A stretch of 64,000 bases of DNA from Bdellovibrio bacteriovorus W (GTDB lineage Bacteria > Bdellovibrionota > Bdellovibrionia > Bdellovibrionales > Bdellovibrionaceae): the NCBI GenBank assembly GCA_000525675.1, contig CP002190.1, positions 620,001 through 684,000 of the forward strand. The letters are read 5' to 3'. Of this stretch, positions 43,198-50,814 are shown in pieces. How positions within the stretch are numbered: the stretch's first letter is position 1; each line of letters starts with the position of its first letter. The translations under genes and the position numbers were made by a program. The notes below the pieces were generated by a model that ran no database searches, was not told the origin of the DNA, and saw nothing but the letters and a program-made list of their open reading frames with translations.

Positions 43198-43570
43198 GGG
43201 CGCTATCGGCTTTCCGACGGTTCCATAGGGCGAGTTTTCTCGGGGTTAGCCCTTCCGAAAGCGAGATGAGCTCTTTTTAAGTTAAAAACTCGGGAAATTA
43301 AGGGGTTAGGCTCTTATTGGGAGTCTCTTGCGGAGCTGTCAAAGCGAGGGGAGGTCTGCAGGATTTTCATAAGTTACAAGGGCTTTTAGGAAGGACTTAC
43401 AAACTGGGGATAGAAATTGAAAAAAGGGAGCTTTTTTGATAGAAAGGCGCATTCAAATATATCAGCAAGCTCTATGATAAGAGTTTGCAGTACCGAAGTG
43501 TTTTGGCTTTTTGATGAAGCCTGTATAGCGGGAATGATATGAAACTCAGCGATTAGGACTGAGTTTTTTT
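43198..43570 (+). ncRNA. Possible structured RNA upstream of the RlmL-type gene
   Basis: About 370 bases without an open frame but rich in hairpins: AGGGC-CGAG-TTTT-CTCG..GCCCT at about 43227-43253, GCAAGCTCT with AGAGTTTGC at about 43464-43486, GGCTT with AAGCC near 43505-43521, and a terminator AAACTCAG/CTGAGTTT plus T run at 43542-43570. The ending terminator with no gene before it suggests an untranslated transcript. RNase P RNA sometimes precedes this methyltransferase gene, but its conserved core is absent. Not identified. Confidence 0.35.
43542..43570 (+). terminator. Rho-independent terminator with no preceding open frame
   Basis: Stem AAACTCAG with CTGAGTTT, nine-base loop, then a run of T. 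It lies 22 bases before the RlmL-type gene, so it either ends an RNA gene or attenuates the methyltransferase transcript. Confidence 0.7.
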
Positions 43571-43592
43571 AACTGATAAGAAAGGACCCGAG

Positions 43593-44717
43593 ATGGCTCA
43601 GTTTTTTGCATCCACAGCCCGTGGACTTGTTGAACCCCTGGAAAAAGAATTAAGAGAGTTAGGCCTCAAAGTAACAGATCGCTACATTGGCGGAGTGTTC
43701 TTTGAAAGCAATTGGGAAGGTTGCTATCGTGCGAATCTTCACTCTCGTTTGGCGAGTCGTATTCTGAAGCCAGTTTTGGATTTCACTGCTTACCAGCCCG
43801 AAGAGTTGTACTCACAAATTTTGAAGCACGACTTTACTAAATATATTAAACCTAATCAGACAATTTCGATCGATGCGAGCGTGAGCGAATGTAAAATGCG
43901 CGACCAGCGTTTCGTGGCGATGAAAGTGAAAGATGCTATCGTAGATCAGTTCCGTGATAAGTTTGGTGTTCGCCCTGACGTTGACAACACGAATCCTTCT
44001 TTAAGAATTCACGTGCGCGCAATTAAGAATAACTTCAGTGTGGCTGTTGATACTTCTGGGGATAGTCTATTTAAGCGCGGTTACCGTCGTGAAGTGGGTG
44101 AAGCTCCGTTAAAAGAAAATTTGGCGGCGGGACTTTTGAAAGTGACTGAGTGGGATACGAATAGCCCACTTGTGGACTTCATGTGTGGTTCAGGAACTTT
44201 TCTTATTGAAGCTGCGATGATGGCTTTAAATATCGCTCCAGGAATTAATCGTACAAGATTTGGTTTCCAAAATTGGTTGAATTACGACGAAGAGGTTTGG
44301 GAAAACCTTGTTCAAGAAGCCATGGATGCAGAAGTTGAAGAATTGCCATTTAAGTTCTATGGCTTTGATATCGACAATAAAGTTTTAAAGAGTGCTAAAG
44401 ACAATGCAAAGCGTGCAGGTGTTGATCACGTGATTGAATTCCGTAAAGAGTCTGTGGCAACTGTAGAACCTCCATGTGAAGCCGGTTTGATCGTTGTGAA
44501 CCCACCTTACGGTGCTCGTATCGGTGATGAAGACAATCTTCGCGATGTGTATCGTGATTTGAGTTACACAATGAAGCACAGATTTAAAGGATGGGATGCT
44601 TGGGTTCTTTCTGGAAATAAGGAACTCATTGCTGATTTGCGTTTGAAATCAACTCGCAAGCACTTCGTATTTAACGGCAACATTGAATGTCGCTTTCTTA
44701 AGTACAGTATGTTCTAG
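43593..44717 (+). CDS. THUMP-domain 23S rRNA guanine N2-methyltransferase (RlmL N-half type)
   Basis: 374 residues. An N-terminal ferredoxin-like and THUMP region (about 1-155) leads to a SAM methyltransferase with DFMCGSGTFLIEAAMMA (motif I) and VVNPPYGARIGDE (motif IV, NPPY). The match is to the m2G2445-forming half of RlmL or stand-alone YpsC-type enzymes; the fused RlmK half of Escherichia coli is missing. GAGATGG-type start region with AAAGGACCCGAG before ATG 43593. The gene 15 bases downstream is probably in the same transcript. Confidence 0.9.
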   Translation: MAQFFASTARGLVEPLEKELRELGLKVTDRYIGGVFFESNWEGCYRANLHSRLASRILKPVLDFTAYQPEELYSQILKHDFTKYIKPNQTISIDASVSECKMRDQRFVAMKVKDAIVDQFRDKFGVRPDVDNTNPSLRIHVRAIKNNFSVAVDTSGDSLFKRGYRREVGEAPLKENLAAGLLKVTEWDTNSPLVDFMCGSGTFLIEAAMMALNIAPGINRTRFGFQNWLNYDEEVWENLVQEAMDAEVEELPFKFYGFDIDNKVLKSAKDNAKRAGVDHVIEFRKESVATVEPPCEAGLIVVNPPYGARIGDEDNLRDVYRDLSYTMKHRFKGWDAWVLSGNKELIADLRLKSTRKHFVFNGNIECRFLKYSMF

Positions 44718-44732
44718 ATTGAAGGGATAGAG

Positions 44733-45119
44733 ATGAAGCTATACATAATTGCTCTTCTTACAGCCTTCTTGCCGATGTCATCGTTTGCCAGCGAAGCTTT
44801 GCCGTCTTTAAATTATAAAACGGCAAGGTGTTCATTCCTTAAGGGAGGCAAGGTCATCGAGACTCGCTCTGGGGCCTTGATGTCCTTAGTTATCGACGAA
44901 TCCATCGGAAGATTTGTTCAGCTAAAACTTGAGGAGTCTGGTCATCGCATCCAATATCAACTCTTGATTGAAGATGCGCAGTCAAAAGGAACCGGAATCA
45001 TAGTTCTTCAAAACTTAGCCGTGGATGGGGTGGAGAGCTCTGCTGAGTTTTCTACATCTTCAGTGAGTTGGGTGAGATTGGCTCAAGGGGAATACTCTAT
45101 ACAATGCGATCTGAACTAG
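44733..45119 (+). CDS. Small secreted protein, unknown function
   Basis: 128 residues with a signal peptide (about 1-19, SSFA|SE). The mature part looks beta-rich (SLVIDESIGRFVQLKLEE, RIQYQLLIED, WVRLAQGEYSIQCDLN) with two Cys (ARCSF, IQCDL) that may pair. No family recognised. It follows the RlmL-type gene by 15 bases and ends at a bidirectional terminator. Confidence 0.6.
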   Translation: MKLYIIALLTAFLPMSSFASEALPSLNYKTARCSFLKGGKVIETRSGALMSLVIDESIGRFVQLKLEESGHRIQYQLLIEDAQSKGTGIIVLQNLAVDGVESSAEFSTSSVSWVRLAQGEYSIQCDLN

Positions 45120-45182
45120 TTGATTCTTAAAATTGAGGAAATCAGGTTAAGAACAAAAAATCTGGAATTATTTGTCTGGAGA

Positions 45183-45218
45183 AAAAAAAGAGACGTCATC
45201 GACGTCTCTTTTTTGTTT
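45183..45218. terminator. Bidirectional rho-independent terminator
   Basis: AAAAGAGACGTC pairs perfectly with GACGTCTCTTTT around ATC, with A and T runs on either side. It separates the secreted-protein gene from the convergent lpxD operon. Confidence 0.93.
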
Positions 45219-45238
45219 TTAAATCTAAGTTAGAAATA

Positions 45239-45607
45239 CTAGAATGGCTTGTTGATTGCGATGAACGCTGCCGTTGTACCAAGACCCCAAAGTAGGATCG
45301 CTACAGGCCAGCCGATATAACCTTTGCGCTTTACCAAAGAAACGGCAAGACCCAACAGAACCCATACGCCGATCTTAGCTTTTACCCAAGTAGGTAAGCC
45401 TGACACTAAGCCTAAGCGTGCCGCCATTCCAAAACCACTCACGAGGATAATAAGCAAGCCCACTCCATGAGTAATAAAACCCATAATACGCGCAGACTTT
45501 TTAAGTTCATGGCGAGAGTAAGCTGATAAAAGCATTCCGCCTAAACCAAAAAACAATAGCATGAAGCCGATGAGGTGAAGGATTTTGTATACGTTGTAAG
45601 AAATCAC
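45239..45607 (-). CDS. Four-helix membrane protein, SirB2-like
   Basis: 122 residues with four membrane helices. The pattern YKILHLIGFMLLFFGLGGML, then ARIMGFITHGVGLLIILVSGFGM and TWVKAKIGVWVLLGLAVSL resembles SirB2/CopD-like small membrane proteins. The conserved His residues (LHLIG, ITHG) could bind heme or metal in this fold; that is inference. It lies 11 bases downstream of lpxD, in the same operon. Confidence 0.55.
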   Translation of the reverse strand: MISYNVYKILHLIGFMLLFFGLGGMLLSAYSRHELKKSARIMGFITHGVGLLIILVSGFGMAARLGLVSGLPTWVKAKIGVWVLLGLAVSLVKRKGYIGWPVAILLWGLGTTAAFIAINKPF

Positions 45608-45618
45608 AGAGATTCTCC

Positions 45619-46665
45619 TTATTCTTCGTTGAGGCCCAAGTGTTTAACGACGCGAGCCAAGTCTTTTCTAATTCTAGTAATATGCGTTTTGTTGGCTAAC
45701 GTTTTTAAAGCATCTCTTAAAGGCTCCAAAGGATAACCACCGTACTGGCCAGGCTCTGTGATACTGCTAGTGACAGCACCTCTGCCTGCGATAATAACTC
45801 TATCGCAGATAGTGATGTGATCTGAAACAGCAGCGTCTCCGCCGAACATACAGTTGTTGCCAACTCGACTAGATCCCGCAATCTTAAAACCCGCCGCCAT
45901 CACACAGTTTTCGCCAATGACCACGTTATGAGCTATATGGCAGAAGTTATCAAACTTTGTTCCTTTGCCAATGCGAGTCACTGTAAGTGCTGCGCGGTCC
46001 ACTGCGCAGTTAGCTCCCATCTCAACATTATCTGCGATGATGACTCTGCCGATTTGAGGAATTTTTCTATGCGTACCTTCTTTGGTCATCGCAAAAGCAA
46101 AGCCATCTGCGCCAATAGTTGTATGCGGATGGATTTCGCAATGATGACCTACTTCACAGTGAGAGCCAATAAAAACATGAGGGTGCAACAATGTGTTTCC
46201 CTTCACGGTGGCGAAAGACTCAATAACTGTATGAGCTCCAATGGTTGTATTGTCGCCGATATGCGCACCTTCACCGATCACAACGAAAGGGCCAATGCCC
46301 ACATTCTTTCCCAAGACAGCGGTTTCGTGGATGACGGCTGTGGAGTGAATCTTTTCTTTTTGGTTGAAGCGGTTCAACTTGCCATCAAAAAGAGGAAGGA
46401 GTTCCGCCATGGCCAATTGAATAGATGGTGTACTAAACAACGCTGTGTCATGAGTTGCGGGGACTTTTAGAGACTTATGTGCTACGATAATTGGAGCTTT
46501 CGCCGCCAGAGCCATTTGAAGTTGGGGCTCTTTGGAGACGAAAACGAGACTCTCTGAATCGCATTCTTCGGGGGGGAGAACCTTGGTAGCAACCGAATTT
46601 AAATCTCCACCCACATATTGAAATTCAGTTGAGTTTATATTTTGAATGACTTCTGCTTTGATCAT
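45619..46665 (-). CDS. lpxD: UDP-3-O-acylglucosamine N-acyltransferase
   Basis: 348 residues. It adds the N-linked acyl chain in lipid A synthesis, third step, in the cytosol. The N-terminal uridine-binding domain (about 1-100) precedes a left-handed beta-helix of hexapeptide repeats ([23 protein letters not shown]..). The catalytic His is in [15 protein letters not shown] 46665 is chosen because GAGG lies seven bases upstream; the GTG at 46686 has no site. lpxA, lpxB and fabZ are not adjacent, which is unusual and suggests a separated or extra copy. Confidence 0.92.
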   Translation of the reverse strand: MIKAEVIQNINSTEFQYVGGDLNSVATKVLPPEECDSESLVFVSKEPQLQMALAAKAPIIVAHKSLKVPATHDTALFSTPSIQLAMAELLPLFDGKLNRFNQKEKIHSTAVIHETAVLGKNVGIGPFVVIGEGAHIGDNTTIGAHTVIESFATVKGNTLLHPHVFIGSHCEVGHHCEIHPHTTIGADGFAFAMTKEGTHRKIPQIGRVIIADNVEMGANCAVDRAALTVTRIGKGTKFDNFCHIAHNVVIGENCVMAAGFKIAGSSRVGNNCMFGGDAAVSDHITICDRVIIAGRGAVTSSITEPGQYGGYPLEPLRDALKTLANKTHITRIRKDLARVVKHLGLNEE

Positions 46666-46791
46666 AGTGATGCCTCGCGCTAACACTTTACTATTATTTT
46701 TTTGATGTCAAGTCACTGAGTGATAGTATAGTTCTGCTGAAGTAAACACTTTTTGATCTTTTCTCGTCTTTAATTTTGGAGAGGAACTGAG

Positions 46792-47433
46792 ATGGCAAAA
46801 AAAGCTGCAAAGAAAGCCACTAAGACTGCGACTGCTAAAAAAGCGACAACTGCTAAACCGACTGCAAAAAAGGCGACTCCGAAGCCGGTTGCTAAGGTGG
46901 CTGCAAAAAAAGTTGTGAAAAAAGCAGAGGCGAAACCAGCAAAGAAGTCCGTTGCTAAGAAGGCAGCTCCAAAACCTGCTTCCAAAGCTCCAGCGAAAGT
47001 TGCGAAAGCACCTGCAAAAGCCGCAGTTGCTCCCGCGAAAAAAGTAGCCGCGAAGCCAGCTCCGCCGGCAAAACCAGCGAAGGCAGCAGTAAAACCTGTG
47101 AAAGAAGTTAAAGTCGCTAAAGAAGTAGAGCCCGTTAAAAAAAGCTCTCACTTGAGTTTGGTCACTGAAGAGGCAGCTCCTAAAAAAGAAAAAAAGATCA
47201 AATTTGATCGCACGGGAATGACTGAAGATCAAATCAAGTGGCATGAAATGCATGAGAAGTACAAAGGAGTGAAGGCTCCTAACTATTCGATTTCAGGCCA
47301 ATTTGAAGCGAAATCACCTATTCAGCACAAAATCTTTGGTTGGGGTTTCATTTTATCGAATGAATATGATCGTCTTGAAGTCATTTTTGAAGATGGAAAG
47401 CGAATGCTGATCAGCAATAGGAAGTTGTCGTAG
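46792..47433 (+). CDS. Histone-H1-like protein with a C-terminal Tudor/SH3-like domain
   Basis: 213 residues. About 1-120 is a Lys/Ala/Pro-rich H1-like region of repeated AAKK and PAKA units. A linker (HLSLVTEEAAPKK) leads to a folded C-terminal domain (about 140-213) with SPIQHKIFGWGFILSNEYDRLEVIFEDGKRMLI. The pattern HxxFGxGxI..VxFxDG resembles the Tudor-like domain at the end of UvrD/PcrA and in CarD/TRCF. The first part should bind DNA; the second may bind RNA polymerase, which is inference. GGAGAGG before ATG 46792. infA lies 50 bases downstream. Confidence 0.75.
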   Translation: MAKKAAKKATKTATAKKATTAKPTAKKATPKPVAKVAAKKVVKKAEAKPAKKSVAKKAAPKPASKAPAKVAKAPAKAAVAPAKKVAAKPAPPAKPAKAAVKPVKEVKVAKEVEPVKKSSHLSLVTEEAAPKKEKKIKFDRTGMTEDQIKWHEMHEKYKGVKAPNYSISGQFEAKSPIQHKIFGWGFILSNEYDRLEVIFEDGKRMLISNRKLS

Positions 47434-47483
47434 GGCAAAATTCTATTGCAAGGCAGGTCAATCTGACCTAGAAATTTATCTAC

Positions 47484-47702
47484 ATGGCAAAAGACGATTT
47501 AGTACAAATTGATGGAAAAGTGATCGACGCCCTTGCAGGGGGTCTTTATAAGATTGAACTTGAGAATAAGGCGATCATTAACGCAAAGCTTTGCGGGAAA
47601 ATGAGACGTTTTAATATCCGAGTTGTTGTAGGCGACAGGGTGAGTGTTGGAGTTTCTCCATACGACCCAAGTCATGGCTTGATCATGTTCCGTCATAAAT
47701 AA
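47484..47702 (+). CDS. infA: Translation initiation factor IF-1
   Basis: 72 residues, one S1/OB domain: IDGKVIDALAGGLYKIELEN, CGKMRRFNIRVVVGDRVSVGVSPYD and GLIMFRHK match IF-1. It occupies the A site of the 30S subunit in initiation. It sits between the H1-like gene and tex. No clear ribosome site is seen before ATG 47484. Confidence 0.9.
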   Translation: MAKDDLVQIDGKVIDALAGGLYKIELENKAIINAKLCGKMRRFNIRVVVGDRVSVGVSPYDPSHGLIMFRHK

Positions 47703-47741
47703 TAACCACATTCAAATATCCAAAATAAATCTAGAGGTTCT

Positions 47742-50099
47742 ATGGATCAGGCTCTTCAGAGTTATTTGGCGCGTATCGCACCGACTGTCACTGCAAAATC
47801 CGCTCAAGCGGTTATTGAACTTGCGGCAGAAGGCGCAACCGTCCCTTTCATCGCTCGTTACCGCAAGGAAAAGACAGGTAACTTGGACGAAGTTCAAATT
47901 CGTGCAGTCATTGAAGGTCATGAGACTTTCAATGAAATTGTTAAGCGCAAAGCTTTCCTTATCAAAGAAATCGGCGAGCAGAACAATCTGACTGCTGAAC
48001 TCCAAAAGCGTATTGAGCTTTCTTGGGATCTTGGTGAGCTTGAGGAAATCTACAAACCATTCAAGAAAAAGAAAAAAACCAAAGCGACTGTTGCGCGTGA
48101 AGCGGGGCTTGAGCCTTTGGCAAATTGGATTTGGGACATGGGCCATGGGTTGATCAAAGATGATACAACTATGGAAATGAAAGCCAAAGAATTCTTAAAT
48201 CCAACGGCTAAGATCGTAACTTACGAAGAAGCATTGAAAGCAGCTCAAGATATTATCGTTGAGAAAATTGCCAATGATGCTGATCTACGTGCAATGGTTG
48301 CGACGAATTACTCTGAAAAAGGCCGTGTAGTTTCTAAAGCTGCAAAAGGTTTCAAACCAAACTCTAAATACGAAATGTATAAAGAGTTTGAAGAGCCAGT
48401 TAAGACGTTAATGGATGCAAAAAACAACCATCGTTACTTGGCAATGAGACGTGGATGGCAGGAAGAAGAGTTGGCTTTAGATATTAAAGCTGATGATGAA
48501 GCAAATTTGGCGGCCTACGAGAAGTTTGCTACGACAACTCCTGACAACGCTATTGGAGACTACTTAAAGCAATCAGCTCGCTTAGCTCTTAACGTTTATG
48601 TTCTTCCTTCAGTAGTGAATGAAGTGCATAGAACTCTCAAAGAAAAAGCAGACGCTGATGCGATCACGGTATTTGCAGAAAACGTGCGTAAGCTTTTATT
48701 GGGATCTCCGTACGGACCTAAATGTGTTCTAGGTGTGGATCCTGGCTTGAGAACGGGCTGCAAGATTGCTTTGATTGATAAATCAGGTGCCTTCATTTCC
48801 CACACGGTGATGCACATTTTAGGCGACGATGCGGAAAGAAAAGCAAAAGCTCTTTTCCAAGACGTTCTAAAGCAAATCCAGATCGAAGCTATCGCTGTAG
48901 GTAATGGAACTGCTGGTCGTGAGACTGAAACTTTCTTAAGAAAGATTCTAAAAGACCTTGGAAAGAATACTCCAGTGGTTATGGTTTCTGAATCAGGAGC
49001 TTCTGTTTACTCTGCATCTGATATTGCTCGTGAAGAGTTCCCAGATCTTGATTTAACAGTTAAGGGTGCAATTTCTATTGCACGTCGTTTGCAAGATCCT
49101 TTGGCGGAGCTTGTAAAAGTAGATCCGAAGTCTATTGGTGTTGGTCAGTATCAACATGACGTGAATCAATCTCAGTTGAAAAAATCTCTTTCAGCAGTGG
49201 TTGAGTCTTGCGTGAACACTGTCGGTGTTGACGTAAACACGGCTTCGGCAGCTCTTCTTTCACACGTTGCTGGCATTGGTCCAGCTCTTGCGAAAGGTAT
49301 CGTTGAATATAGAAAGAAAACTTTGTTCTCAGATCGTATGGAGCTTTTAAAAGTTCCTAAGTTCTCTGCAAAAGTATTTGAACAAGCTGCGGGATTCTTG
49401 AGAATTCCAAACGGTGGACAAGTTCTTGATTCAACAGGTATCCATCCTGAGCGCTACCAAGCGGTAACAGATATGGCAAAAGACCTTGGCGTTGCGATCA
49501 GCGACGTTATTGGTGAAGGAGCTAGAAAGCTTGTTGCACAAAGAACGAAGTGGGCACAGCTTGTAGGTGAATTTACTTTTGATGACATCGTGAAAGAACT
49601 TGAGAAACCAGGCCGTGATCCACGTGATCCGTTCAAAGTTTTCCAGTTCCGTGATGACATTATGGAAGTTAAAGACCTTCAAGAGGGCATGATTTGTCCT
49701 GGTATCGTAACTAACGTGACTAACTTTGGAGCGTTTGTAGATATCGGTGTTCATCAAGACGGTCTTGTTCATATTTCTGCACTTTCTCATAAGTTCGTTG
49801 ATGATCCTCGCAAGGTTGTAAACCCAGGTGATCATGTAACTGTGAAAGTTCTAAAAGTAGACGCTATGAAAAACCAAATCTCTTTAACAATGAAAATGGA
49901 TGATGCTCCTGAAGCATCAGCACCACGTTCTGAGAAGAGAGCTGAAGGTGGCCCACGCGGAGGATATCGTCCAGGCGGCGGTGGCTCTAAACCACAAGGC
50001 GGCGGCGGTCCAAGACCGGGTGCTCCTCAGCAAAGACCTTCGAACCCATTCAACAACCCGTTTGCGGCGTTGATGAATGTGCCAACAAATAAGAAGTAG
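47742..50099 (+). CDS. tex: Tex family transcription accessory/RNA-binding protein
   Basis: 785 residues. In order: an N-terminal helical domain (ATVPFIARYRKEKTG..LDEVQIRAV), a YqgF-like RNase H fold (about 325-455, VLGVDPGLRTGCKIALID), helix-hairpin-helix motifs (ALLSHVAGIGPALAKGIVEYR), and an S1 RNA-binding domain (about 645-715, GMICPGIVTNVTNFGAFVDIG). The tail (about 730-780) is Gly/Arg/Pro-rich in RGG style, longer than in most Tex proteins. Tex binds nucleic acids and influences transcription. Cytosolic. Confidence 0.95.
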   Translation: MDQALQSYLARIAPTVTAKSAQAVIELAAEGATVPFIARYRKEKTGNLDEVQIRAVIEGHETFNEIVKRKAFLIKEIGEQNNLTAELQKRIELSWDLGELEEIYKPFKKKKKTKATVAREAGLEPLANWIWDMGHGLIKDDTTMEMKAKEFLNPTAKIVTYEEALKAAQDIIVEKIANDADLRAMVATNYSEKGRVVSKAAKGFKPNSKYEMYKEFEEPVKTLMDAKNNHRYLAMRRGWQEEELALDIKADDEANLAAYEKFATTTPDNAIGDYLKQSARLALNVYVLPSVVNEVHRTLKEKADADAITVFAENVRKLLLGSPYGPKCVLGVDPGLRTGCKIALIDKSGAFISHTVMHILGDDAERKAKALFQDVLKQIQIEAIAVGNGTAGRETETFLRKILKDLGKNTPVVMVSESGASVYSASDIAREEFPDLDLTVKGAISIARRLQDPLAELVKVDPKSIGVGQYQHDVNQSQLKKSLSAVVESCVNTVGVDVNTASAALLSHVAGIGPALAKGIVEYRKKTLFSDRMELLKVPKFSAKVFEQAAGFLRIPNGGQVLDSTGIHPERYQAVTDMAKDLGVAISDVIGEGARKLVAQRTKWAQLVGEFTFDDIVKELEKPGRDPRDPFKVFQFRDDIMEVKDLQEGMICPGIVTNVTNFGAFVDIGVHQDGLVHISALSHKFVDDPRKVVNPGDHVTVKVLKVDAMKNQISLTMKMDDAPEASAPRSEKRAEGGPRGGYRPGGGGSKPQGGGGPRPGAPQQRPSNPFNNPFAALMNVPTNKK

Positions 50100-50104
50100 T
50101 CTTC

Positions 50105-50225
50105 GCTTGGTGAAATGGGCCCATTCGCTTTGTTGTCGGGCCCTGTCCTCTCTTCGGCGTACATTGAGTACGCCTGCGTTGCGGGCAGAACCCTCCGCCG
50201 CGCGCCTGAACCCATTTGACCAAGC
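50105..50225. repeat. GC-rich palindromic element, copy A (121 bp)
   Basis: Arms 50105-50122 and 50208-50225 are inverted repeats (15 of 18). The core contains GCTTTGTTGTCG, the hairpin GGCGTAC-N5-GTACGCC and CTCCGCCGCGCGCCTG. It is nearly identical in core to copy B at 61917-62039; two arm positions differ by compensatory changes. It lies directly after tex. Confidence 0.8.
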
Positions 50226-50315
50226 TCCTGTGCTCGGTAAATGAGGATCAGTGCTTTGTTTTTGAGGCTTAATTTCCCTTCTGACTTAGTAAACATGTGA
50301 ACAAGGAGTTCAAAA

Positions 50316-50408
50316 ATGGCAGTAAAAGGTAAATCAAAAAAAGGCATTCGCCACAAGATGAAGCGAATTGCTAAAAAGAAAAGAATGATCAGAGTTAAAA
50401 AACGCTAG
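50316..50408 (+). CDS. 30-residue, extremely basic peptide
   Basis: Begins MAVKGKSKKGIRHKMK and ends IRVKKR: 30 residues with about 16 Lys/Arg/His and no acidic residue. AAGGAG lies seven bases before ATG 50316, and a strong terminator follows the TAG by seven bases, so it is a complete single-gene unit. The composition resembles small ribosomal proteins such as bS22/Thx or the AURKAIP1/COX24 type, but I cannot match it to one. Confidence 0.75.
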   Translation: MAVKGKSKKGIRHKMKRIAKKKRMIRVKKR

Positions 50409-50415
50409 ATCATAG

Positions 50416-50443
50416 GAAGGCCCTGGGAACAGGGCCTTTTTTT
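50416..50443 (+). terminator. Rho-independent terminator after the 30-residue peptide gene
   Basis: GGCCCTG with CAGGGCC, loop GGAA, then seven T. Confidence 0.93.
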
Positions 50444-50461
50444 ATGGCGCATTAGCGGTGG

Positions 50462-50612
50462 GGATTTGTGAAGGGAAAGTGGAGCTCCCTCGCGCTTCAG
50501 CGGCACGGCATCGTGCCTCGTTGCGTCCGCTGGCTGCGCCATCGGTTCGGCCATCCATGGCCCCGCAAAGGCCGCTTCCGACGAGAGATCTCCACTTTCC
50601 CCTCACAAATCC
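50462..50612. repeat. 151-bp GC-rich palindromic element D
   Basis: Arms 50462-50484 and 50590-50612 are inverted repeats matching at 22 of 23 positions. The inner 105 bases are far more GC-rich than the window and hold nested hairpins (CAGCGG/CCGCTG around GGCACG-GCAT-CGTGCC; GGCCAT-CC-ATGGCC). It lies between the peptide gene terminator and tldD. The rest of the 50409-50814 gap shows no gene. Confidence 0.7.
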
Positions 50613-50814
50613 TTCCCTCATTCTTCAAAGATTGTGTCTTAGTGTTTAGGCGCAGCCGAGAATGGTTGAAGGGCTAGGTTTGGAAAAGCTCAAGTATCGC
50701 AAGGTAGTACCTCTTAGAGGAAGGGCTTATCCTTTATAATAGTTCTTTTGGTTCGCTCTGGTCTTATTATATCCTGCGGGGGAGTTATTTAACGACTTTA
50801 CAGGAGGCCCTCTC

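Noticed and set aside
43198-43570. RNase P RNA
   Set aside because: The invariant GAGGAAAGTCC-type core and the ACAGAA-type segment are absent on both strands.
45928-46470. 180-codon plus-strand frame
   Set aside because: It lies fully inside lpxD on the other strand and has no family resemblance or ribosome site.
46708-47253. Minus-strand frame rich in Phe, Cys and Arg
   Set aside because: It is the antisense of the H1-like Lys/Ala repeats; the composition follows from the AAG/GCT codons of the real gene.
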